Assembly (NCBI GenBank): GCA_009782215.1
Contig: WRKO01000015.1
Location: forward strand, 1-57,982
Length of the DNA: 57,982 bases
Direction: 5' to 3'
Source of the DNA: Oscillospiraceae bacterium
Lineage (GTDB): Bacteria > Bacillota > Clostridia > Oscillospirales > UBA929
Shown: piece by piece, positions 50,745 through 57,982 of the stretch
How the letters are laid out: the number at the start of each line of letters is the position of its first letter
How positions within the stretch are numbered: the stretch's first letter is position 1
Notes under the pieces: generated by a model
Told to the model about the DNA's origin: nothing
Databases searched by the model: none
What the model saw: the letters and a program-made list of their open reading frames with translations, nothing else
Translations under genes and position numbers: made by a program

Positions 50745-51593
50745 ATGGACTGGTTGCCGGGAATACAAAACGCCGTCCGCTACATAGAGGACAATGTCAC
50801 GGAGGCGCTTGATTATGAAAAAATCGCCGCGCAAGCGTATGTTTCGAGTTTTCATTTTCAACGCGCCTTCAGTGTTTTGTGCGGATTTTCGCTCGGCGAA
50901 TACATCCGCAACCGCAGGCTGACGTTAGCGGGAATGGAATTGTCGTCCGGCGGCGCAAAAGTCATTGATGTTGCCGTGAAGTACGGATACGACTCGCCCG
51001 ACAGCTTCACAAAGGCGTTCAGCCGTTTCCACGGAATTCCCCCTTCGTCCGCAAAAAAGGAGGGGCAAAACCTGAAGTCGGTCGCGCCCCTCAAAATCAA
51101 ATTTGAACTGGAAGGCGGTCATGTCATGGATTACAGAATCGAAGCAAAGGAAGCGTTTACGGTGATTGGCACGGTAAGGGAGTTTAACTGCGATACGTCG
51201 TATGCGGAAATTCCGAAATTTTGGGGCGAACATTTTGAAAGCGGCGGCGGCGAGGTTGTCAGCGGCACATTCGGGGTTTGTTACGGCCACGACGACGACA
51301 CAAAGCTATTCAACTACATGATTGCCGATTATGTTGACTGTAACGGCGATAAAAAATTCCCCGAAAACTATGTCAAAAAGGCGTTTGAAGCCAGAACGTG
51401 GGCGGTGTTCCCCAGCAAAGGCGCGCTGCCGAACGCTTTACAGCAAGTCAACACAAAAATTTGGAGCGAATGGCTTCCGAATTGCCGGGAATACGAATTA
51501 GACGGGAATTTCAATATTGAGATGTATACCTGCGGCGACACAGACAGCCCGGATTATTACAGTGAGATTTGGCTTCCCGTTAAGAAAATATGA
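50745..51593 (+). CDS. AraC-family regulator with GyrI-like effector domain
   Basis: 282 residues. Two helix-turn-helix motifs in the N-terminal 110 residues (IAAQAYVSSFHFQRAFS; VIDVAVKYGYDSPDSFTKAFSRFHG), then a SOUL/GyrI-like small-molecule-binding domain (about 125-282). Such proteins often respond to drugs or lipophilic compounds. ATG at 50745 behind AAAGGGG. Convergent with mutS2, 18 bases between stops. Confidence 0.93.
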   Translation: MDWLPGIQNAVRYIEDNVTEALDYEKIAAQAYVSSFHFQRAFSVLCGFSLGEYIRNRRLTLAGMELSSGGAKVIDVAVKYGYDSPDSFTKAFSRFHGIPPSSAKKEGQNLKSVAPLKIKFELEGGHVMDYRIEAKEAFTVIGTVREFNCDTSYAEIPKFWGEHFESGGGEVVSGTFGVCYGHDDDTKLFNYMIADYVDCNGDKKFPENYVKKAFEARTWAVFPSKGALPNALQQVNTKIWSEWLPNCREYELDGNFNIEMYTCGDTDSPDYYSEIWLPVKKI

Positions 51594-51611
51594 CGCATAC
51601 CGCACAGCCCG

Positions 51612-53993
51612 TCACCGCAGCGTCACCACCGTGACCCCCGTTTCCCCTTCGCCGTATTTGCCCAGCCGGTACGTCTTGACCGATTTGTTCTTTTTCAGCG
51701 CGGTGTGGACGGCGGCGCGCAGCGCTCCCGTACCTTTGCCGTGGATGACGGTGACGGTTTCCAGCCGGCGCATGACGGCGTCGTCGATGAAACGCTCCAT
51801 CAGCAGCACGCCGTCGTCGGCGGGCTGGCCGCGCAAATCGACCTCCAGACTGACAGGCTCGGCCGCGCGGTCAACGGACACCGAACCGCCCTTTTGCTTT
51901 TTATCCTTTTTCGGCTCGCAGCGGCGCAGGCCGTTCAGCGGGGCCATGACTTTCATAATGCCCGCTTGCAGCGGAATCATGCCGCTTTTATCCGGCTCGC
52001 CCAGCACCACGGCGCGCGTGTTTGTCGCGGCCAGCAAAACCTCCGTTCCCGGAGCGGGCGGTTTGTCAAAAAGGGCTTCCTCCGGCGCCGGGCTTGGCGC
52101 GGGTTCTCCGGCGGCGGATTGACGCTCGGCTTCGTTCAGCTTGCGCCGCGTCTCAGCCAGCTCCGACGCCGACGCGCTCTGTTTCGCCTTGATGATGTCC
52201 CTCGCCGCTTCCTCGGCGGCCGCGCGCGCTTGGTTGAGAATCAGGCGCGCTTCGGCGCGGGCGGAATCCGCCGCTTTTTCAAATTCACGCTCTGTCCGGG
52301 CGCGCAGCTCGCCCGTCTTGCGCTTGTCCTCCTCGGCTTGACGCCGCGCGGCCTCGGCCTCGGCACGGTCGTTTTCCAGCGCGATTCGCCCGGCTTCCAG
52401 CTTGGCCAAGATGTCCTCGAACGCCGCGTCGCGCACGCCGACGCGCTGTTTGGCCGCGCCGATGATGTGTTCCGGCAATCCCAGCCGCTGGGAAATGGCG
52501 AAGGCGTTGCTCCGCCCGGGGACGCCAATCAATAGACGGTAGGTGGGGCGGAGGGTTTCCACGTCAAACTCGCAGCTTGCGTTCTCGACCCCTTCCACAC
52601 TCATAGCGTAGGTTTTCAGCTCCGCGTAATGCGTGGTCGCAGCGACGCGGCAGCCCTGTGCCCGCGCGGCCTCGATGATGGCCACGGCCAGTGCCGCGCC
52701 CTCCACCGGGTCGGTTCCCGCGCCAAGCTCGTCAAACAATACAAGGCTGCCCGCTTCCGCCTCGGCTAAAACGGCGACGATGTTGCGCATATGCGAGGAG
52801 AAGGTGGACAGGCTCTGCGCGATGGACTGCTCGTCGCCGATGTCGGCGTAGACGGCGGCGGCGAAGGCGGTCTCGCTTCCCTCCGCGGCGGGGATATGCA
52901 GCCCGCAGGCCGCCATCAGCGTCAGCAGCCCCAGCGTTTTCAGCGTCACGGTCTTGCCGCCGGTGTTGGGGCCTGTGATGACCAGCGTGTCAAAGCCCTT
53001 GCCCAGCCACAGGGAGACCGGCACAACCGTCCCCTTGGGCAGCAGCGGATGCCTCGCGAGCCGCAAATCCGTCACGCCTCGGCTGTTGAGGAGCGGCGCG
53101 GCGGCGTTCATGTCGGACGAGAGCTTTCCGCGCGCGAACACGGCGTCGATGGCTACCAGCGCGTTATAATCTTCCAATATCGCGTCTCCCGACGCGTCGC
53201 ATTCGACCGACAGCTCGGCGAGGATGCGCTCAATCTCCCGGCGTTCCTTGGCCTCCAGCTCGCGCAGCTCGTTGTCGGCCTGCACCACCGCCGCCGGCTC
53301 GATGAACAGCGTCGCGCCGGACGACGAGACGTCGTGCAGCATCCCCGGCACGTCGTTTTTATGCTCGGCCTTGACCGGGATGACAAACCGCCCGCCCCGT
53401 TGCGTAATCAGCGCGTCTTGAAGGTATTTTCCGTGGGAGGAGATGAATTTGTTCAGTGTTTCGCGGATTTTTGAGCTTGTCAGCCGTATCCGGCGGCGGA
53501 TTGCCGCCAGCTCCGCGCTGGCGTGGTCGGAAATCTCCTCCTCGCCCAGTATGCAGCCGGTGATGCGGTCTTCCAAGCGCTTGTTTCCGCTCAGACGGCG
53601 GAAAAGCCCGCTCAGCGCGCCCGCGCCGCCGTCCGCGGAGGAGGCCCCGCCCCGCTTGTCGCCCGACGCGTAAGCGCCCACGGTGCGCGCGGCGCGCAGG
53701 GTCGCGGCAATATCCAGCAATTCGCGCGTGTTCAGTACGCCGCCCAGCCCGGCGCGTGACAGCGCCGCCCCGACCGGCTTCACGCCCGTTAAAGCCGGAG
53801 CGCCGCGCTGCTCCAGCATTGCCCTCGCCGCCGACGTCCGCTCCAGCCGCGCCGCCGCCTCGCCCGCGCTCACCGCCGGGCGCAGCGCCAAGCACCGCTC
53901 CTTCGCCTCCTCCGACACCGCAAACCCCGCCAGCAGCTCCAGCACGCGCGGCAGCTCAAGGGTGCCAAGGCTCTTGTCCGTCAATGCGCTCAT
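51612..53993 (-). CDS. mutS2: Endonuclease MutS2
   Basis: 793 residues. Helical core, ATPase with Walker A ITGPNTGGKTVTLKTLG, Walker B LVLFDELGAGTDP, a long coiled clamp region (about 520-640) and a C-terminal Smr nuclease domain (LDLRG-like VDLRGQ, and HGKGTGALR). It acts on branched DNA or collided ribosomes and restrains recombination. Start ATG at 53993 behind AAGGACGA. Divergent promoters separate it from the SLH gene. Confidence 0.95.
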   Translation of the reverse strand: MSALTDKSLGTLELPRVLELLAGFAVSEEAKERCLALRPAVSAGEAAARLERTSAARAMLEQRGAPALTGVKPVGAALSRAGLGGVLNTRELLDIAATLRAARTVGAYASGDKRGGASSADGGAGALSGLFRRLSGNKRLEDRITGCILGEEEISDHASAELAAIRRRIRLTSSKIRETLNKFISSHGKYLQDALITQRGGRFVIPVKAEHKNDVPGMLHDVSSSGATLFIEPAAVVQADNELRELEAKERREIERILAELSVECDASGDAILEDYNALVAIDAVFARGKLSSDMNAAAPLLNSRGVTDLRLARHPLLPKGTVVPVSLWLGKGFDTLVITGPNTGGKTVTLKTLGLLTLMAACGLHIPAAEGSETAFAAAVYADIGDEQSIAQSLSTFSSHMRNIVAVLAEAEAGSLVLFDELGAGTDPVEGAALAVAIIEAARAQGCRVAATTHYAELKTYAMSVEGVENASCEFDVETLRPTYRLLIGVPGRSNAFAISQRLGLPEHIIGAAKQRVGVRDAAFEDILAKLEAGRIALENDRAEAEAARRQAEEDKRKTGELRARTEREFEKAADSARAEARLILNQARAAAEEAARDIIKAKQSASASELAETRRKLNEAERQSAAGEPAPSPAPEEALFDKPPAPGTEVLLAATNTRAVVLGEPDKSGMIPLQAGIMKVMAPLNGLRRCEPKKDKKQKGGSVSVDRAAEPVSLEVDLRGQPADDGVLLMERFIDDAVMRRLETVTVIHGKGTGALRAAVHTALKKNKSVKTYRLGKYGEGETGVTVVTLR

Positions 53994-54026
53994 AGCGTCG
54001 TCCTTTCGGTTGGTTGATTCCACATT

Positions 54027-54055
54027 ATCATACCACGCCAACCCCAAACCCGCAA
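54027..54055 (-). promoter_or_regulatory. Promoter of mutS2
   Basis: Minus strand TTGCGG, 17 nt, TATGAT, 34 bases before the ATG. Confidence 0.5.
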
Positions 54056-54096
54056 GCCCCCCGGGTCGGGCGCATACCCCGTCTTCCATTTCCCCG

Positions 54097-54126
54097 TAGA
54101 CAAACCACCGCTTGCTGTGGTATAAT
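54097..54126 (+). promoter_or_regulatory. Promoter of the large SLH protein gene
   Basis: TAGACA, 18 nt, perfect TATAAT, 37 bases before the ATG. Confidence 0.65.
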
Positions 54127-54162
54127 GCCTTGATTCTACACCATACTGGAGGAACGAACCAC

Positions 54163-57100
54163 ATGAACTCACTCAAAAAACTCGCCTCTTTCGCTCTTGC
54201 GGCGGCGTTGGTACTGTCACTTTGCACAAATATGGGGGGGGGCTTTGTGCAGGTTGCACAAGCGTGGTTCGTCTCCTGCGGGAGTGACTGTAAAGGAATA
54301 GAACTGTGCGATGACCCAAGTCACATCCTCACCATCGACCTCGGAAACATCAATGTCGATGCCACCGACGCCGGCGACGGCTACACGGTAGACGAACCCA
54401 CCAAAAGCATCACCGTCACCGTCACCGCCAATGTTCCCGTCCTCATCACGGGCGACGGAACCGGCGAGGATTGGGCGATTATCGTTGTTGCCGCCAAAAA
54501 AATCATCATCGCAGACGGCACAAAGATTATCAGGGACAGCACAAATTTGACTAGCGCGGACGGTACCGCCCTCACAGTCCCGGGCGGCTCGACGATAACC
54601 GGGCAGGGCAATGATATTACGATTACCTCAAATATCTGTGGCATTGACGCAAAAGGAGACCTCACCATCGACGGAAGGCTGGGAGACATTAGAGGCGGCA
54701 TAGAGGCATCGGGCGCTATCACCATCTCCGGCACGGTGGGAGACATTACCGGCGGCAACGGCATCTACTCAAATGGTGGTGTTATCATCTCCGGCACCAC
54801 CGGCGCGATTACCGGCTACAGCAGCGGCATTTGGATACATAACAGCACACTCACTATCGAAGGCGACGGTACGACGGGACCAATCAGCTGCAGCGAAAGC
54901 TACGGCAACGGAATCAACGGAAACACCAACTCTAAGCTCATCATACGCGATAACCGCGTGGTGTACATTTCGAGCATATACGAGGTTGTAGAGATATCAG
55001 ACGACGTGTCCCAAGGCATCCTGTTCATCGGCGACGAGGGCGAAGTCCTTGGCGATGTGACGCTGAAAGGCGACTTGGAGATAAAAGCCGGTCAAACGCT
55101 GACCGTGCCGGACGGGGCGACGCTGACCATCCCGGACGGCAAGACGCTGGAAAACAACGGGGCGATGACCAATAACGGGAAGATTGACAACTACGGCGCG
55201 ATTGGCGGCGACGGCGGGATTGGCGGCACCGGCGAGATTGGCGCAATGACCATCGACCTCGAAAACATCGACCCGGACGGCGGCCTCGGCTACACAGTAA
55301 ACACAACCACCAACGTCATCACCGTCACCGGCACAGGTCTTGTCACCATCAAGGGCGACGGCACCAACAACGGCGACGGCTGGCGGATTGACATTACACA
55401 CGCAACGAACATCACCATCGAGGACGGCACGACCATTTTCACTGCGGCGACTGCGCTTGAATACATCCGACGCAACGCCCTTACCGTGCCAAACGGCAGC
55501 ACGATTACCGGGAAAGGCAGCGGGGGGATTACCATCACCAACGCGGACGGAGGAAGAAGCATTTCGTCGGACGGCAGTTACGAGATTGCCGGCAAATTTG
55601 GCAAACTCATCGGCACCATTTACTCACAGGGCACCCTCACAATATCCGCCGATATCGAAGCGATTGACGGCGAGCTTGATTTCAGCGGGGTGACTGCGTC
55701 CGTGTTCGGCATTAACGCCCGCGACGGCTTGACCGTCTCCGGCAGGGTCGGTCCGGTCACCGCCGGTAGGGGCATTAGCGTGTCCCTCGGCAGCATTCTC
55801 ATCACCGAAGACGGCGAACTCGTCTCGGTCACCGCCCTCGCCGCCACCCACGGCATATACGCGGACACCGACATCGTAATCGAAGGCAAGGTCGGTTCGG
55901 TTACCGCTGAACACAATGGCATTGCGGCATTCTCCGGCAGCATCCACATCACCGAAACCGGCATACTCGGCGAGATTACCAGCGGCACTGCCACCGCCTT
56001 GTCCTCGTCCGGCAGCATCACCATCAAAGGCACGACCGGCCCGCTCACAGGCGGCACCTCCGCGATATCCTCCAACCAAGGCGATGTCGAAATCTCCGGC
56101 AAAACCGGCGCGATTACCGGCAACGACCGCGTCAACTACTTCGGCATTTCCGCCCGTGGCAACGTCGAAATCTCCGGCGAGACCGGCCCGATTACCGATA
56201 TTAACGGCACCAACGGCGGTGTCACGATTTCCGGTACGACCACCGTCGTGACCGGCAGGATTGCCGTATGGGGCGATGCTCCGTTCAGCCTAAGCGGCAG
56301 CGCCGTGGTGTATGCGGCGAGTGTCATACGTAGAGAGTACGACGAAGAGGCCCTCGCAGGAGGAGTGTACATCGCAGTAGAGTTCGACGACGTTTCGCCG
56401 GAGCCGGATTCCGAAGGCATCCTGTTCATCGGCAATGAGGGCACGGTCTACGGCGACGTCACACTGCGAGAGGGTTTGACGCTGACGGCGCGGCAGACGC
56501 TGACCGTTCCGGCGGACGCGACGCTGACCGTGCCGAAGGGCGTGACGCTGACAATTAACGGCACGGTTGTGAACGAGGGCGCGATTGACAACCAAGGCAG
56601 AATCGACAGCCAAGACGGCGGTATGACGGGAAAGGGCGAGTTCACCGGCAACCCGGTGGAATACCCCATCTTCTTCCCGCAAACCGCACCGCCGCCGCTC
56701 CAAGCCGTGAACGAGTTCGAGCACGGCACGATTACCCTCAGCGACGACGTGCTGGCGCTGCTGGCGGAGCTTGGCGGAGAGGTTCGGGTGGTGCTGGAAC
56801 GGGTTGAGCTGGACGGGCTGCTGGCGGCGGTGACGAAGGGTTACGAGCTGGTGGTCAGTATCGCGGTCTTTGTGGACGATGTGAAGGTAGACGTGCCGCT
56901 GACGGTGAGCCTGCCGTACACGCTGAAAGACGGCGAGATTGCCAAGGGCGTGAACGTCTGGTACTTAGCCGACAATGGCAAGCTGACCAACCTGAACGGC
57001 ACATACGACGACGGGCTGATTACGTTCACCATCGCGCACCAAAGCTACTTCGTCGTAGGTTACGACGAAGCGCTAGCGGCTTGGGATGGACGCTGGTCGG

Positions 57101-57642
57101 ACGTGGACGGGAATGAATATTTCGACGCGATTGCGTTTATCGCTTGGTATCTGACGGAGCTTGACGAGACGCTTTTTGCGGGGACAGGCGGAACGCGTTT
57201 CAGCCCCGACATGATGATGACGCGCGGGCAGTTTATGACCGTCTTGCACAAACTCGCAGGACGCCCCGAACACAGCAACGGCGACGGCTTTGACGACGTG
57301 GACGAGGACGCTTGGTATTACGACGCGGTGCTGTGGGGTTACGAGACGGGCATCGTGGCTGGAATCGGCGGCGGCCTGTTCGCGCCGGACGAGGAATTGT
57401 CGCGGGAGCAGATGGCGGTGATTTTGAGCAAGTACGCGGCCTACACGGGGCTTGAGCTGGAGACGCTGCGCGAGCTGCCGGAGGAATTGGAGTTTAGCGA
57501 CTGGGCTGACGAGGATGGGTATATTACGGCCTTGGCGGGAGCTGGGCTGCTGACCGGCGGCGGGCTGGATTTGACGAAGGGCGCGCCGCGGGCGGAGATT
57601 GCGCTGATGTTTATGGAGTTTGTGAAGCTGGTGCTGGAATAA
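54163..57642 (+). CDS. Large repetitive SLH surface protein, predicted beta-solenoid
   Basis: 1159 residues. Signal peptide 1-33 (ends VAQA). Residues about 45-870 are built of short repeats such as ISGTTGAITG, ISGETGPITD, IEGKVGSVTA and VSGRVGPVTA, at least ten, with Thr/Ile/Gly spacing typical of a right-handed beta-solenoid. A block starting GILFIGDEG (plus-strand 55015) is duplicated at 56414 and is followed in both by stacked 'TLTVP' and 'G.I.N.G.I' units. Residues about 985-1159 carry three SLH units that anchor to wall polymers. ATG at 54163 behind GGAGG. Function (structure or adhesion) is inference. Confidence 0.88.
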   Translation: MNSLKKLASFALAAALVLSLCTNMGGGFVQVAQAWFVSCGSDCKGIELCDDPSHILTIDLGNINVDATDAGDGYTVDEPTKSITVTVTANVPVLITGDGTGEDWAIIVVAAKKIIIADGTKIIRDSTNLTSADGTALTVPGGSTITGQGNDITITSNICGIDAKGDLTIDGRLGDIRGGIEASGAITISGTVGDITGGNGIYSNGGVIISGTTGAITGYSSGIWIHNSTLTIEGDGTTGPISCSESYGNGINGNTNSKLIIRDNRVVYISSIYEVVEISDDVSQGILFIGDEGEVLGDVTLKGDLEIKAGQTLTVPDGATLTIPDGKTLENNGAMTNNGKIDNYGAIGGDGGIGGTGEIGAMTIDLENIDPDGGLGYTVNTTTNVITVTGTGLVTIKGDGTNNGDGWRIDITHATNITIEDGTTIFTAATALEYIRRNALTVPNGSTITGKGSGGITITNADGGRSISSDGSYEIAGKFGKLIGTIYSQGTLTISADIEAIDGELDFSGVTASVFGINARDGLTVSGRVGPVTAGRGISVSLGSILITEDGELVSVTALAATHGIYADTDIVIEGKVGSVTAEHNGIAAFSGSIHITETGILGEITSGTATALSSSGSITIKGTTGPLTGGTSAISSNQGDVEISGKTGAITGNDRVNYFGISARGNVEISGETGPITDINGTNGGVTISGTTTVVTGRIAVWGDAPFSLSGSAVVYAASVIRREYDEEALAGGVYIAVEFDDVSPEPDSEGILFIGNEGTVYGDVTLREGLTLTARQTLTVPADATLTVPKGVTLTINGTVVNEGAIDNQGRIDSQDGGMTGKGEFTGNPVEYPIFFPQTAPPPLQAVNEFEHGTITLSDDVLALLAELGGEVRVVLERVELDGLLAAVTKGYELVVSIAVFVDDVKVDVPLTVSLPYTLKDGEIAKGVNVWYLADNGKLTNLNGTYDDGLITFTIAHQSYFVVGYDEALAAWDGRWSDVDGNEYFDAIAFIAWYLTELDETLFAGTGGTRFSPDMMMTRGQFMTVLHKLAGRPEHSNGDGFDDVDEDAWYYDAVLWGYETGIVAGIGGGLFAPDEELSREQMAVILSKYAAYTGLELETLRELPEELEFSDWADEDGYITALAGAGLLTGGGLDLTKGAPRAEIALMFMEFVKLVLE

Positions 57643-57657
57643 AAAGCAAACTGTGGA

Positions 57658-57693
57658 AACCGCCCGGCTCCGCGTGTGCGGAGCCGGGCGGTT
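57658..57693. terminator. Strong bidirectional terminator
   Basis: Perfect 16-bp GC-rich stem with a GTGT loop between two convergent SLH genes. On the minus strand it is followed by TTTCCACAGTTTGCTTTTT, on the plus strand by GGTTTG. Confidence 0.75.
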
Positions 57694-57707
57694 GGTTTGT
57701 GCGTTGG

Positions 57708-57982
57708 TTACTTGCTGAACGCCCTCACGAGGTTGGCGATGATGGAGGCGACCTGCTCGCGGGTGATGGTGGTGTCGGGGTCGTAGCCGGTTGCGCCGGT
57801 GCCGCGGACAATGCCGTAGCCCGCGAGGAAGTTGATGGCCTTGACGTACTCATCCGCCAAGCCGCCGAGGTCGGTAAACGCCGTCGCGTCGTCCACCGCG
57901 CTGACCTTGACGCCGCTCTTCACAATGAAGTTGTAGATGATATACGCCATGTCGGCACGGGTAACGGCTTCCGTGTAGTCGT
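57708..57982 (-). CDS. SLH-domain protein, C-terminal end only (5' part beyond window)
   Basis: The last 91 codons: an SLH unit (AFTDLGGLADEYVKAINFLAGYGIVRGTG, then YDPDTTITREQVASIIANLV) preceded by the end of another (TRADMAYIIYNFIV). The frame continues through the window edge. It is another surface-anchored protein, convergent with the large SLH gene. Confidence 0.85.
   Translation of the reverse strand, partial: DYTEAVTRADMAYIIYNFIVKSGVKVSAVDDATAFTDLGGLADEYVKAINFLAGYGIVRGTGATGYDPDTTITREQVASIIANLVRAFSK

Noticed and set aside
53994..54227. 78-codon N-terminal extension of mutS2
   Set aside because: It crosses the divergent promoters of mutS2 and the SLH gene and has no homologue at the MutS2 N-terminus; ATG 53993 has a good ribosome site.
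1..57982. CRISPR array, tRNA/rRNA genes, transposases
   Set aside because: No regularly spaced direct repeats, no cloverleaf-like sequence and no DDE or serine transposase motifs were seen; the only recombinase is at 17178-17753.

Overview
The window looks like a GC-rich chromosome segment of a Firmicute of the class Clostridia, probably close to Oscillospirales (inference, not a phylogeny). The signs are: a T-box leader on aspS-gatCAB; a FabT/FabK-type fatty-acid operon; HPr kinase next to murB and rapZ; ylxM-ffh-rpsP-khpA-rimM-trmD; SLH-domain surface proteins; and frequent TTG/GTG starts behind strong Shine-Dalgarno sites. I see no tRNA, rRNA, CRISPR array or insertion sequence.

Layout. 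1-2.4 kb (minus): DHHW protein plus MBOAT O-acyltransferase, a pair for O-acetylating an extracellular glycan. 2.4-7.6 kb (minus): response regulator, GNAT-HIT fusion, ABC ATPase, two ABC-2 permeases and a histidine kinase without membrane segments; four 11-bp-spaced repeats lie upstream of the ATPase gene. 7.6-12.2 kb (minus): T-box, aspS, gatC, a shortened gatA without its catalytic triad, gatB. 12.3-17.75 kb: an accessory surface island (LRR-SLH protein, LysM protein, a protein with a duplicated module, a LytTR regulator and a small tyrosine recombinase) with TGTAACA/TGTTACA elements in its control regions. 17.9-29.1 kb (plus): fabT-fabH-fabK-fabD-fabG-fabF-accB-fabZ-accC-accD-accA, with acpP absent, then degV, birA and bioY, so fatty-acid initiation and biotin supply are together. 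29.4-34.8 kb (plus): ylxM-ffh-rpsP-khpA-rimM, an inserted three-gene block (60-aa protein, LytTR regulator, two-lobed aspartic-protease-like protein), then trmD. 34.8-45.7 kb (minus): nucleotidyltransferase, orphan peptide-binding lipoprotein, rapZ-murB-ROK-hprK, aldo/keto reductase, fructose-bisphosphate aldolase, REC-HD-GYP protein, AI-2E/YtvI-like permease and a small unknown. 45.8-51.6 kb (plus): murI, AT-rich small membrane protein, DUF1934 protein, S41 protease, P-loop kinase, DUF3842 protein, ECF S component, AraC/GyrI regulator. 51.6-58 kb: mutS2 (minus), a 1159-residue repetitive SLH protein (plus) and the end of another SLH protein (minus).

The strongest oddities are the triad-less GatA kept inside an intact, translationally coupled Asn-transamidation operon, and the LytTR/recombinase locus where two near-identical 25-bp inverted elements flank a promoter-bearing segment of about 113 bp. 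Both are read from the sequence; their functional meaning is inference.
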